35,230 nucleotides of DNA from Verrucomicrobiota bacterium (GCA_963205105.1 CAUJJW010000279.1:1-35230); one strand, 5' to 3'; positions 1 to 7,426 are shown, counted from the first letter of the stretch. Made by a program: numbers and translations. The notes: generated by a model from the sequence alone, not told the origin.

Positions 1-32
1 GGGTGATCCCTCAATGTTTTGAGGAATCACCC
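1..32. repeat. Imperfect 13-bp stem-loop
   Basis: Arms at 1-13 and 20-32 are reverse complements with one mismatch and a 6-base loop. No T-run follows on either strand, so it is a stable hairpin rather than a proven terminator. It is the first of three hairpins packed into the first 160 bases; the gene it belongs to lies outside the window. Confidence 0.6.
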
Positions 33-58
33 CGTGAACTCGGCATTACCCGGAGCTA

Positions 59-104
59 GTAAAAATAGCCCTTATGCCGAGCGCGGCATAAGGGCTATTT
101 TTAC
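59..104. terminator. Perfect 21-bp hairpin, bidirectional terminator-like
   Basis: Arms at 59-79 and 84-104 are perfectly complementary over 21 bases around the 4-base loop agcg. The stem has a GC-rich core flanked by A5 on the left arm and T5 on the right, so it can end transcripts from both directions. It probably separates an upstream unit outside the window from the small gene at 276. Confidence 0.75.
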
Positions 105-126
105 GGCTGAATCCACCCCTCAACCA

Positions 127-159
127 GGCTCTCTGGATCGCCAGAGAGCCTATTTTTTT
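127..159 (+). terminator. Rho-independent terminator
   Basis: A perfect 10-bp stem (127-136 with 141-150, loop atcg) is followed by a run of seven T within 151-159. This is a textbook rightward intrinsic terminator. No complete gene precedes it in the window, so it must serve a transcript entering from the left. Confidence 0.8.
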
Positions 160-275
160 GGGATTGTCCGCCACGGGGCGGATGGTGCTTACCGGACGAG
201 TGCGGATTGACGGGGTGGGTCACCTGGGAGCTACGCTCACCCTTTCCCCAGCCGGGGAAATAAGGAAACCAAACC

Positions 276-539
276 ATGATCGTTTCAGCGCAATCCATTC
301 AAAGGGCCGGGGAAATCCTCAAGGAAATCGAGTCGCTCCAGGCCGAACTGGCCGGACTCTTCGGTGGCACGAACAGTATCGGAACTGCACCTGCCAAACG
401 CCGGGGACGCCCGCCCGGATCGGGTTTGAAACGCGGTGGGATGTCCGCTGAAGGCCGCGCCCGCATCGCGGCCGCCGCCAAGGCCCGCTGGGCTCGCGTT
501 CGGGCCGAGAAGGCCAAGGCCGTAAAGAAGGGCAACTGA
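276..539 (+). CDS. Small basic AT-hook protein (histone/H-NS-like tail)
   Basis: 87-residue protein. Residues 1-30 are helical and acidic/hydrophobic (a likely dimerising helix), followed by an AT-hook-like core RRGRPPGS near residues 42-49 and a strongly basic Ala/Arg/Lys C-terminus with the segment RARIAAAAKARWARVRAEKA. Similar basic tails occur in small nucleoid-type proteins of Verrucomicrobiota and Planctomycetota, so DNA binding is the best guess; the partner sequence is unknown. An AAGGA-like ribosome site (aaggaaacc) lies a few bases before the ATG. The gene stands alone between the terminator ending at 159 and a hairpin at 571-604. The product is inferred from composition and motif, not from a recognised full-length family. 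Confidence 0.65.
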   Translation: MIVSAQSIQRAGEILKEIESLQAELAGLFGGTNSIGTAPAKRRGRPPGSGLKRGGMSAEGRARIAAAAKARWARVRAEKAKAVKKGN

Positions 540-570
540 GCCCCCTCTCCCGATTTGCGATTCAGCAAGG

Positions 571-604
571 GAGCACCCCCACTTCAAGGGAACTGGGGGT
601 GCTC
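571..604. terminator. 11-bp hairpin downstream of the AT-hook gene
   Basis: Arms 571-581 and 594-604 are perfectly complementary (GC-rich). No T-run follows, so it would be a weak or factor-assisted terminator or a 3' stabilising hairpin for the gene ending at 539. Confidence 0.5.
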
Positions 605-682
605 AAGTTCGCCAAGGGAGGGGCAGGCAGCCGGAGTCGGGGAAGGGTGGAGGTGGGGCGGCTTCTTGGACCGGATGGCGAA

Positions 683-712
683 AGCGGTTGTCAGCGGTTG
701 TCAGCGGTTGTC
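683..712. repeat. Three tandem copies of a 10-bp unit
   Basis: The unit agcggttgtc is repeated three times without interruption (683-692, 693-702, 703-712). It lies about 110 bases from the tRNA-Lys fragment, so recombinase arm-type binding sites are one reading; chance expansion is another. The rest of 605-820 holds no convincing gene. Confidence 0.6.
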
Positions 713-820
713 ATTTTCCGGGCATTCGACACCGTTGCAGGCGATTGGACCCGATTGGAACTGCGGAAGACGAATTCGCGTTCCACCCAATATTTTCGCG
801 CTTTTCTTGAGGATTTGAAG

Positions 821-870
821 TGGTGGGTTGGGTGGGATTCGAACCCACGACCTACGGCTTAAAAGGCCAT
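821..870 (-). pseudogene. tRNA-Lys(TTT) 3' fragment, attachment-site-like scar
   Basis: Read on the minus strand this holds a normal anticodon arm (stem 66-70/54-58 of the 800s, loop cttttaa, anticodon TTT), variable loop, perfect 5-bp T arm with ttcgaat loop, the 3' acceptor strand and an encoded CCA (821-823). The D arm and a proper 5' acceptor strand are missing: only about 12 bases separate the anticodon stem from a gggttgc sequence that mimics the 5' acceptor. Such 3' tRNA fragments are the usual trace of tyrosine-recombinase integration into a tRNA gene. On that model the element lay to the right, where an excisionase-like gene follows. No intact tRNA-Lys is present in the window. Confidence 0.65.
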
Positions 871-1017
871 CGTCGCAACCCGTAATGTCCGAAAACTCGA
901 ACTACGGATTCCGATGAATTCGGAATCGGTGTCCGAATGGCCCCGGAATACGCACATCCCCCACCGATTGTGTGAGTAATACACCACGACGGACCATCCG
1001 TTCCGGAGTATTGCCGC

Positions 1018-1350
1018 ATGGACGCCACTGCAACTGGGTCAGATCGCCGGACCGTCGACGACGTGATCGGGGAGCGAATCGTGATCGCAGCCAAGCTCTG
1101 TGCCGGCGGCTGTCTCACGGTCCATGAAGCGGCGATCTACCTCGCAGTTCATGCTGAGACGATTCGGCGAGCGTTGAGGCGCGGAACGCTTAAGGGGGTG
1201 AGACCTCAAGGTTTGGGCGAATGGCGAATCGTTCCCGCCGATCTGGCCGCGTACATTGGTGTCCCGCTCGCTCACCTAGCCAGGGAGGGTGGTGCTACTC
1301 CCGGGAACCTGTTCAAACCAGGGACGGTGAAGGGGCACCAGTCCCGATAG
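1018..1350 (+). CDS. Excisionase/MerR-like helix-turn-helix DNA-binding protein
   Basis: 110 residues. Positions about 33-80 match the excisionase-type winged HTH (HTH_17 family): LTVHEAAIYLAVHAETIRRA forms the HTH, and the GEWRIVPADLAAYI segment is the wing and closing helix seen in Xis and AlpA-like proteins. These proteins bend DNA to direct excision by a tyrosine recombinase or act as small transcription regulators. It starts about 150 bases from the tRNA-Lys fragment, which supports an Xis-like past role; no integrase is seen in the window. The ATG at 1018 has only a weak ribosome site. The C-terminal 25 residues look unstructured. Confidence 0.6.
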   Translation: MDATATGSDRRTVDDVIGERIVIAAKLCAGGCLTVHEAAIYLAVHAETIRRALRRGTLKGVRPQGLGEWRIVPADLAAYIGVPLAHLAREGGATPGNLFKPGTVKGHQSR

Positions 1351-1857
1351 GATGTCTCGCCGCTGAGGCAGCGCAGCCGGCAGAGGGGTCGGGGGGGCCT
1401 GCCGCGTATATTGCTTCCAAATTCGCCACCCGTCCCTCCCCGAAGATCTCTCGCTGGGTGCCAGCGCAGATCTCATCGCGGCCCTAACGCGGTCGCTGAT
1501 CTGTGGCTCGAGTGCTCCATCGCCTCGATCTTTCTACGGCAACGAAGTTCCTGAGGGCATTTGGATTTGGGAACGCTCGGCACGCAATGCCGAATGGGGC
1601 GTGCCGCCCAATAGAATGATTTCGTATGGACACCGCACGGGTTCCCAGCTGGAGCCCCAACCAAGCCGCCCAGCAGAAGGGCTTGGTTTAACCTACTATC
1701 CGACGGAGGGGGCGGGGGGATTGGCGCGCTCAATTCAGGCTTTCGATGAAAAATCGGCGCTCGATGCGTGTCACCAACGCCTTCAAGAGTGGCGCAGAAG
1801 TGGCGCAGGCGTTTCGGAGGCCGATCCTCTTTCTCTTCCTAACTGCTTGATTCTGAA
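1351..1857. other. About 500 bases without a recognisable gene
   Basis: Open frames here are short, lack ribosome sites and show no family resemblance. One of them runs into the tRNA-Arg and yields the well-known artefactual peptide of a reverse-read tRNA. The stretch may be decayed integrative-element DNA between the excisionase-like gene and the tRNA. Confidence 0.5.
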
Positions 1858-1934
1858 TGGTGCGGCCGGCAGGGCTCGAACCTGCAACCTTCTGATCCGA
1901 AGTCAGAAGCTCTAGCCAATTGAGCTACGGCCGC
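1858..1934 (-). tRNA. tRNA-Arg(TCG)
   Basis: On the minus strand: 7-bp acceptor gcggccg/cggccgc, tagctcaattggctagagc D arm, anticodon stem tctga/tcaga around loop cttcgga (anticodon TCG, arginine), T arm gcagg/cctgc with ttcgagc loop, discriminator A and genome-encoded CCA. All arms pair, so it is intact. Confidence 0.95.
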
Positions 1935-2261
1935 ACAGCGACGAAGCCGAGATTGTCTCCAAGGATGGGTTCGTCGCAAGCCGGTTCTCGGTCGGCGTTT
2001 TCGGCAGGCGCGCACGAGATGGTCGAGGCGCGAGGGCTCTTGTTGATCCGAGTGTTCCTTTCTTCCGTGAAATCTTGGTCGATGCATCTGAATCCCGGCC
2101 TGTGATCCATTGGAAAGTTAGCTGGAATAATCGTTTGGGGCTTTTCGAGCCAGCGTTGGCCGCTGCTGGAGAACCTCGTGAGAATCCGCTGGACGATTGC
2201 AAAGTGATATCATAGAAATATCGCCATGCGGGCGGTTTGCTCGCTCGAAGAAAGGGTCCAC

Positions 2262-3290
2262 ATGAATACCGAGAATCCGTCTCAGTCCTCAAATCGTGAA
2301 CGTGCCGTGGGGGTGGTGGGTGGTTGGGGGGTGTTGCCTTTCGTGATCCTCCTGATCCCGGGAAGTATTGCGCTTCTGATCTATTCGATGGCAGCAGGCG
2401 TCCGGGATCAGGGGCATCCTTATTGGGCTGGGATGATTCTGGGAGTTTTGCTGATCCCGACCTGGATCATTCTGTTGAACGGTTTTTTCACGCTCCAACC
2501 GAACGAGGCGCGAGTGCTGGTCCTGTTCGGGGCTTACAAGGGGACAGTTCGAACCAGTGGGTTTCATTGGGGGAACCCATTTTACAGCAGCAGCAGTTTT
2601 CGCCAGGCGGTGGATTATGGGTCTCTGGGGATGGGGGTTGAGGAAACGGCCATGGCCAGGAAGCGCGCTGCGGCGACGGATCCGCATCGGCGGAACAAGG
2701 TTTCGTTGCGTACGCGGAACTTCAACAGCGAGAAGCTGAAGGTGAATGACAAGCGCGGGAATCCGATCGAAATCGCCGCCGTGATTGTTTGGCGGGTTCA
2801 GGACACCGCCCAGGCGATGTTCGATGTGGACAACTATGACAATTACGTCCGCGTTCAAAGCGAGTCGGCGATTCGCCATCTCGCGAGTTGTTATGCCTAC
2901 GACCAGGGCGACGACAGCACGGTGGACGAAGTGAATCTGCGGAGCGGGGTGGAGGAGGTCTCGGCGGCGTTGCGCACCGAGTTGCAACAACGTCTGGCCA
3001 AGGCGGGGGTGGCGGTGGATGAGGCGCGTCTCACGCATCTGGCGTATGCGCCGGAAATCGCCCAGGCGATGCTTCGACGCCAGCAGGCGGAGGCGGTGAT
3101 TGCGGCGCGACAGAAGATCGTGCATGGCGCGGTGAGCATGGTGGACATGGCGTTGAAGGAACTGGCGGAGCGCCACGTGGTGACGCTCGACGACGAGCGG
3201 AAGGCGGCCATGGTGTCGAATCTCCTGGTGGTGCTCTGCGGTGAATCCGAGGTGCACCCGGTGGTCAACACGGGAACCCTGTACACATGA
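2262..3290 (+). CDS. SPFH/Band-7 domain membrane protein
   Basis: 342 residues from the ATG at 2262, chosen because gaaaggg sits at ribosome-site distance; an in-frame start 36 bases upstream adds a tail without one. Two hydrophobic segments (about residues 20-48 and 55-80) are followed by the Band-7 signature region FTLQPNEARVLVLFGAYKGT and the long SPFH core including TRNFNSEKLKVNDKRGNPIE and VIVWRVQDT, then an Ala/Arg/Glu-rich helix (about 260-300) with EARLTHLAYAPEIAQAMLRR. SPFH proteins oligomerise on membranes as scaffolds. The gene overlaps the next one by four bases (ATGA), and a third small gene follows, so the three form an operon. Substrate or partner is unknown. Confidence 0.85.
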   Translation: MNTENPSQSSNRERAVGVVGGWGVLPFVILLIPGSIALLIYSMAAGVRDQGHPYWAGMILGVLLIPTWIILLNGFFTLQPNEARVLVLFGAYKGTVRTSGFHWGNPFYSSSSFRQAVDYGSLGMGVEETAMARKRAAATDPHRRNKVSLRTRNFNSEKLKVNDKRGNPIEIAAVIVWRVQDTAQAMFDVDNYDNYVRVQSESAIRHLASCYAYDQGDDSTVDEVNLRSGVEEVSAALRTELQQRLAKAGVAVDEARLTHLAYAPEIAQAMLRRQQAEAVIAARQKIVHGAVSMVDMALKELAERHVVTLDDERKAAMVSNLLVVLCGESEVHPVVNTGTLYT

Positions 3291-3838
3291 GCGCAACGAT
3301 CACGCGATCGATGGAAGCAGAATGCGGAAGCGGCGTGGGCCGACCGAGTTGTTACGGGGCCCCGTGGGCGCGGGTTCAGAAGTGGGTCAGTCTGCTGGTG
3401 ATCCTCGTGCTGGGCTACGGTGCCTGGATCGTGGCTGGGGTGGCGCCGTCAGGGACGGGGCGGCAAGTGGCGATCGCCTCCTTCGTGGTCGTGCTGGCGG
3501 CGGGTCTGATGTCGGTCGTTCGTGGGTATGAAGTCACCGACCACGAGGTGGTGGTGCGGCGTTTGCTCTGGCGCACACGGTTCCCGGTGGCGGGGTTGCT
3601 GGAAGTTCAGGCCGATCCAGGACTCACCCGAGGTTCACTCCGCCTGTTCGGCAACGGAGGGTTTTTGTCGACGACCGGCGTTTTTTGGAATCGGCGCCTG
3701 GGTCGGTATCGGCTGCTGGTGAACGACATGTCTCGGGCCGTGTTGTTGCGCTACGCGGATCGTCGGGTGGTGGTGGCTCCGGATCAACCGGAGCGCTTTG
3801 CGCAAGAGGTTGCCCGACGTGCGGGGTTGCCCTTCTGA
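3287..3838 (+). CDS. PH-like membrane protein of the SPFH operon
   Basis: 183 residues. Two transmembrane segments (about residues 32-52 and 60-80) are followed by a small beta-rich domain (YEVTDHEVVVRRLLWRTRFP ... LLVNDMSRAVLLRYADRRVV) that looks like a bacterial PH (bPH) domain, with a final helix. It begins inside the stop codon of the SPFH gene and ends two bases before the next start, showing translational coupling. Bacterial PH-domain membrane proteins often accompany SPFH proteins; the biochemical role is not known. The call rests on the topology and the YEVTD...V.RR.LW pattern. Confidence 0.7.
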   Translation: MSATITRSMEAECGSGVGRPSCYGAPWARVQKWVSLLVILVLGYGAWIVAGVAPSGTGRQVAIASFVVVLAAGLMSVVRGYEVTDHEVVVRRLLWRTRFPVAGLLEVQADPGLTRGSLRLFGNGGFLSTTGVFWNRRLGRYRLLVNDMSRAVLLRYADRRVVVAPDQPERFAQEVARRAGLPF

Positions 3839-3840
3839 CC

Positions 3841-4056
3841 ATGGCTGAACGCAAAGCATTTCTGCTTCGGATCGACCCGGAAGTGTGGGCCGAACTCGAG
3901 GCGTGGGCGCAGGCCGAACTGCGCAGTGTCAACGGGCAGATCGAGTTCGCCCTGCGTGAGGCGTTGCAGCGTCGACGGGGGCGGACCAAAAAAGCGTCTG
4001 GGTCACCTGGAAAGGCTGAAGAAACGCCCCCCGAGCGACCGCCTTCGCCGTCATGA
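3841..4056 (+). CDS. Arc-type ribbon-helix-helix small protein
   Basis: 71 residues. The first 40, with KAFLLRIDPEVWAELEAWAQ and VNGQIEFALREAL, match the Arc/MetJ ribbon-helix-helix fold: a short beta strand, helix, turn with the S-x-N-x-Q-I-E pattern of Arc-type proteins, second helix. The C-terminal 30 residues are basic then proline-rich and probably disordered. It follows the PH-like gene by two bases. It may be the operon repressor or a structural partner of the SPFH complex; no toxin is encoded beside it, so a toxin-antitoxin reading is unsupported. Confidence 0.75.
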   Translation: MAERKAFLLRIDPEVWAELEAWAQAELRSVNGQIEFALREALQRRRGRTKKASGSPGKAEETPPERPPSPS

Positions 4057-4182
4057 GTGGACGAAGGCGGCCGTGGGGTTGTGGAGGAGGTCCTGGGTGC
4101 GGCGGCGTCTCAATCGTGATGCCGAACAGCAAACCCCCCGAAGGGCGCACCGGCCGCAAACCACGGGTGGCGGCGCGGGTTC

Positions 4183-4839
4183 TCAGACGGTCTTGAACAA
4201 CTCGGCTTTGGGCGCGCGGACTTTGGCGAGTGTCGCATATTTATCGCCGCTGGACCGGTAACCGAGGGTGCACGCGACCGCCGCGGTGAGACCTTGTGCC
4301 GGGAGGTCGAGGATTTTGTCGAACTCGGCAGGGACGAAGCCCTCCATGGGGCAGGCGTCGACGCCGAGCAAGGCCGCGCTGGTGAGCAGGTTGCCGAGGG
4401 CGATATAGGCTTGGCGGGCTGCCCAGTGAGGGGCGAACGGTTGGAATCCTTCGCTGAGCAGCATACCGGTCATCATGCCCTTGTAGCCACCGAGGGACTC
4501 GACCGGAACCCCGCGAGTGGCGGCGATGCGGGCGATGAAGCCATCGATTTCGGTGGCCGTGACGCTGGTCCGGGCGGCGAAGACCACCAGGTGGGAGGCG
4601 TCCACGATCTGGGCTTGTCCCCAGGCGTGCGGCAGGAGGCGTTCACGTGTTGCGCGGTCGTTCACGACGATGAATCGATACGGTTGAATGCCGAAGGACG
4701 ACGCGGAGAGGACCAGGCTGTTTTCAAGAGCGGACCAGGTTTCGGCCGGGATTTTGCGGGTCGGATCGAAGGCTTTGGTGGCGTAACGCCATTGAAGCGC
4801 TTCCAGGAGTTGGGAACTGGGGATGGGTAGGGAGGTCAT
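4183..4839 (-). CDS. Nitroreductase-family NAD(P)H-dependent oxidoreductase
   Basis: 218 residues, normal for the NfsB/DrgA type. Family hallmarks are the N-terminal RYATKAFDPTRKI (FMN phosphate site), LVLSASSFGIQPYRFIVV (flavin contact), and the C-terminal DACPMEGFVPAEFDKIL followed by the LGYRSSGD segment. It is expected to be a cytosolic FMN homodimer reducing quinones, nitro compounds or similar acceptors with NAD(P)H; the real substrate cannot be told. It lies 48 bases downstream of a pirin gene in the same direction, so the two are probably co-transcribed. It converges on the ribbon-helix-helix gene across about 125 bases with no clear terminator. Confidence 0.9.
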   Translation of the reverse strand: MTSLPIPSSQLLEALQWRYATKAFDPTRKIPAETWSALENSLVLSASSFGIQPYRFIVVNDRATRERLLPHAWGQAQIVDASHLVVFAARTSVTATEIDGFIARIAATRGVPVESLGGYKGMMTGMLLSEGFQPFAPHWAARQAYIALGNLLTSAALLGVDACPMEGFVPAEFDKILDLPAQGLTAAVACTLGYRSSGDKYATLAKVRAPKAELFKTV

Positions 4840-4887
4840 GGGAGTTGGTGTCCGGATGGTTTGTGGGTGATCGGTTTTGGTTTGGGA

Positions 4888-5616
4888 TTAGTTCAGGTCG
4901 AAGAGCAGGACTTGAGCCGCGTGGGATGCACTCAGGCGCAGCGAGGTTTCGCCAGAAACGGAGGCGCCGTCGCCGGCGGAAAGCGGCAGTCCGTTGAGCG
5001 TTACCGAGCCGGTGGCGACCTGGAGCCATGCGTGGCGATTGGGTGCCAGCGTGTGGAGGACGTTCTCTCCGCTTTGAAGGCGTCCGATCCAGAGATCGGC
5101 ATCCTGGTTGATCGCGATGGAATCCTCGCGGCCTGAGGACGACGCCACGAGTTGGAGGCGTCCGGTCGGAGCGTCGCCGAGGGACTTCTCCTGGTATCGT
5201 GGGGGAAGTCCGGTGCGGTGGGGGCGAATCCAGATCTGGAGCAGGTGAACAGGCTCGGTGGGCGAGGCGTTGAATTCGCTGTGTTGAACCCCTGAACCGG
5301 CGGCCATGTATTGGACATTGCCGGGACGGATCACGCTGCCGTTGCCCATGGAATCGCGATGCTGGAGCGCGCCCTGAAGCACGTAGGTGATGATCTCCAT
5401 GTCCCGGTGAGGGTGGGTGGGGAATCCGCCACCGCCGGCGACCACGTCGTCGTTGATCACGCGCAGGGAGCGGAAGCCCATGTGGCGCGGGTCATGGTAA
5501 TCGGCGAAGGAGAATGAGTGCGCTGTCTTGAGCCAGCCGTGGTCGGCTTGGCCGCGGTCGGCGGCGCGGCGGAGGGTGATACCTGTCGAGGGGGCGACGG
5601 TCAGGTTCGTTGTCAT
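4888..5616 (-). CDS. Pirin family protein (YhhW/quercetinase-like bicupin)
   Basis: 242 residues, the usual length of YhhW-type pirins. The N-terminal cupin holds HSFSFADYHDPRHMGFRSLR, the metal-binding FPTHPHRDMEIITYVLQG and GVQHSEFN; the C-terminal half is a degenerate second cupin. Members bind Fe or another metal; some have quercetin 2,3-dioxygenase activity, others act as redox-sensitive regulators. It is the first gene of a leftward pair with the nitroreductase. A TGGCA-N7-TGCCA palindrome sits 11 bases upstream of the start codon, a likely control site. Confidence 0.9.
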   Translation of the reverse strand: MTTNLTVAPSTGITLRRAADRGQADHGWLKTAHSFSFADYHDPRHMGFRSLRVINDDVVAGGGGFPTHPHRDMEIITYVLQGALQHRDSMGNGSVIRPGNVQYMAAGSGVQHSEFNASPTEPVHLLQIWIRPHRTGLPPRYQEKSLGDAPTGRLQLVASSSGREDSIAINQDADLWIGRLQSGENVLHTLAPNRHAWLQVATGSVTLNGLPLSAGDGASVSGETSLRLSASHAAQVLLFDLN

Positions 5617-5626
5617 GTTCTAACCG

Positions 5627-5643
5627 TGGCAAGGACGATGCCA
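5627..5643. promoter_or_regulatory. TGGCA-N7-TGCCA palindrome (operator or sigma-54-like site)
   Basis: A perfect 5-bp inverted repeat with 7-base spacer lies just upstream of the pirin start. Read on either strand it also has the GG-N10-GC spacing of a -24/-12 sigma-54 promoter (minus strand ctggca...ttgc is the better match). A gene for a sigma-54 activator starts rightward 160 bases away. Which of the two readings is right cannot be decided from sequence. Confidence 0.4.
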
Positions 5644-5727
5644 GAAGTTCATCGCCGGGGCGATGAATTCATAACGTATTTGCAAGGAATGCTTTGTAGC
5701 AATGAATCGTTGGTTCGGTGCGATAGC

Positions 5728-5777
5728 GCGTTTACGTTGAAAAACGCTTTTGAGTGCTATGAAAACGCATTTGCGTT
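5728..5777. promoter_or_regulatory. Paired aaacgc-type inverted repeats
   Basis: gcgttt (5728-5733) pairs with aaacgc (5742-5747), and aacgca (5764-5769) pairs with tgcgtt (5772-5777). Two similar palindromes within 50 bases upstream of the sigma-54 activator gene look like sites for a dimeric regulator. No protein can be assigned to them. Confidence 0.35.
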
Positions 5778-5806
5778 GCGCTCCTGACTTCATCCAGCGT
5801 TGAGCG

Positions 5807-7426
5807 GTGAATAGCGAGGATGACAAAGGGACAGGCAGTTGGGGTGATGACGACAAAGGGACAGGCAATTTAAGGGAGCATGACAAGGGGACAGGCACTT
5901 GGGCAGGGGTAGGGCCTATCGACAAAGGGACAGGCAATGGATCGGTGGCAGGGGGATACGGGGCAACCCACGACGGGACCGGCGAGCTGCTGGAACTTGG
6001 CGCGGGGTTTTATCGGTCCGTTTTGGAAAGCCTGTCGGAGGGAGTGATCATCACGGATCGGGAGAGCCGGGTGCTGTTTGCCAATCGGCGGATGGAGGAG
6101 ATGACGGGGTGGACCCCTGGGGATTTGGTGGGGCGAATCAGCTATGAAGTGCTGGCTCCTCCGGAGCTGTGGGCCGCGATGCGGCGGCGGTTGGAGGAGC
6201 GATTGGCTGGGGAGGAGGAGGCTTACGAGAATGAGTTGGTAAGGAAGGATGGGAGTCGGCACTGGATCCAGGTCCGGGCTTCGCCTTATCGGGATTCGGC
6301 GGGGAGGATACAGGGGACGATTGGGGCGATGAGTTGCATTCAGCGACAGAAGGAACTGGAGCAGGAAAACACGCGATTGCTGGACGTGTTGGCGGCGGAA
6401 CGGGGGTTTCCGGACATCGTGGGGAACAGTCCGGCGCTGCGGAAGGTTCTCGAGCAGGTGACGATGGTGGGTGCCACGGATGCGAGCGTGCTGATTCTGG
6501 GAGAATCGGGTACGGGCAAGGAGTTGGTGGCGCGGGCGATCCATGAGGCGGGATCGAGGCGGGAACACCCATTGGTACGCGTGAACTGCGCGAGCATTCC
6601 GAAGGAGTTGTTTGAGTCAGAGTTCTTTGGCCATGTGAAGGGGGCTTTCACTGGGGCCATCCGGGATCGCATGGGCCGGTTCGAGATGGCGGATCGGGGC
6701 ACTTTGTTTCTCGACGAGGTGGGGGAAATCCCTCCCGACCTTCAGGCGAAGCTGCTGCGGGTGTTGCAGGAAGGGACCTTGGAGCGGGTGGGGGAAGAAC
6801 GGACCCGCCGGGTGGATGTGCGGATCATTGCGGCGACGAATCGGGATCTCTTGGCGACGGCGCGGTCGGGGGCCTTCCGCCTGGATTTGTATTACCGGCT
6901 GAGTGTCTTCCCGATGGAACTGCCGCCATTGCGCGAGCGTCGGGAGGACATCCGTCCCCTTGCGGAGCATTTCCTGACCCAAGTGAGAGGGAAGTTGGGA
7001 ATCCGCCGGCTTCGAGTTCCGGCGGAGCAATGGGCACTTCTCGAAACTTACGACTGGCCTGGGAATGTCCGCGAACTTCAAAACGTGATCGAGCGTGCGG
7101 CGATTTTGGCACGCTCGGGGGAGGTGAGTTTCGAGGGATTGCTCCAGGAGGGCGCGCGAGCGGGGGAAGAGTCGGCTCCGATGGCTTTGCCGGAGACGAT
7201 GGGTGAAGTTACCCGACCGGCGACACTGCAGGGGCTGCGAGAAGCGGAGCGGGAGATGGTGGCGCGGGCCTTGGAGGCTTCGGGGGGGCGGATCTATGGG
7301 GAAGGTGGCGCGGCGGAGCGATTGGGGCTGCGTCCGACGACGCTCACTTCGAAATTGCGGCGATGGGGTTGGGAGCGGGGTAGGTGGCAGGCGGGTCCAA
7401 AGCGGCGTGGGGCGGCCGGACCTTGA
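5807..7426 (+). CDS. PAS-domain sigma-54-dependent transcription activator
   Basis: Up to 539 residues from a GTG at 5807. Order of domains: repeat-derived leader (1-60, four DKGTG copies), PAS sensor (about 65-185, with GVIITDRESRVLFANRRMEE), AAA+ core (about 203-435), Fis-type HTH (about 480-520). Walker A GESGTGKE is at 232-239, the sigma-54 contact loop GAFTGA at 279-284, Walker B LFLDE at 300-304, and the WPGNVREL motif near 417-424. It should contact RNA polymerase-sigma-54 and open promoters in response to a small-molecule or redox signal at the PAS domain; there is no response-regulator receiver. The true start may lie after the DNA repeats, for example a GTG at 5945. Targets are unknown; the neighbouring pirin promoter is a candidate. 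Confidence 0.9.
   Translation: MNSEDDKGTGSWGDDDKGTGNLREHDKGTGTWAGVGPIDKGTGNGSVAGGYGATHDGTGELLELGAGFYRSVLESLSEGVIITDRESRVLFANRRMEEMTGWTPGDLVGRISYEVLAPPELWAAMRRRLEERLAGEEEAYENELVRKDGSRHWIQVRASPYRDSAGRIQGTIGAMSCIQRQKELEQENTRLLDVLAAERGFPDIVGNSPALRKVLEQVTMVGATDASVLILGESGTGKELVARAIHEAGSRREHPLVRVNCASIPKELFESEFFGHVKGAFTGAIRDRMGRFEMADRGTLFLDEVGEIPPDLQAKLLRVLQEGTLERVGEERTRRVDVRIIAATNRDLLATARSGAFRLDLYYRLSVFPMELPPLRERREDIRPLAEHFLTQVRGKLGIRRLRVPAEQWALLETYDWPGNVRELQNVIERAAILARSGEVSFEGLLQEGARAGEESAPMALPETMGEVTRPATLQGLREAEREMVARALEASGGRIYGEGGAAERLGLRPTTLTSKLRRWGWERGRWQAGPKRRGAAGP
5822..5936 (+). repeat. Four short direct repeats gacaaagggacaggca
   Basis: Copies start at 5822, 5852, 5882 (one variant base) and 5921, spaced 30, 30 and 39 bases, with a degenerate fifth near 5971. 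All are in one frame and would encode DKGTG. The motif resembles the dispersed gggacaggcac-type repeats that I recall from Planctomycetota/Verrucomicrobiota genomes, which suggests non-coding repeat DNA taken into or mistaken for the start of the activator gene. Confidence 0.7.

Noticed and set aside
599..862. 87-codon open frame ending in a WDSNPRPTA peptide
   Set aside because: This peptide is the known artefact of reading a reverse-oriented tRNA T arm; the region is the tRNA-Lys fragment.
2289..3296. 335-codon open frame antisense to the SPFH gene
   Set aside because: His/Arg-rich with no family resemblance; the SPFH gene on the other strand is unambiguous.
3841..4056. Antitoxin of a toxin-antitoxin pair
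   Set aside because: No small toxin gene is next to it; it is coupled to the SPFH and PH-like genes instead.
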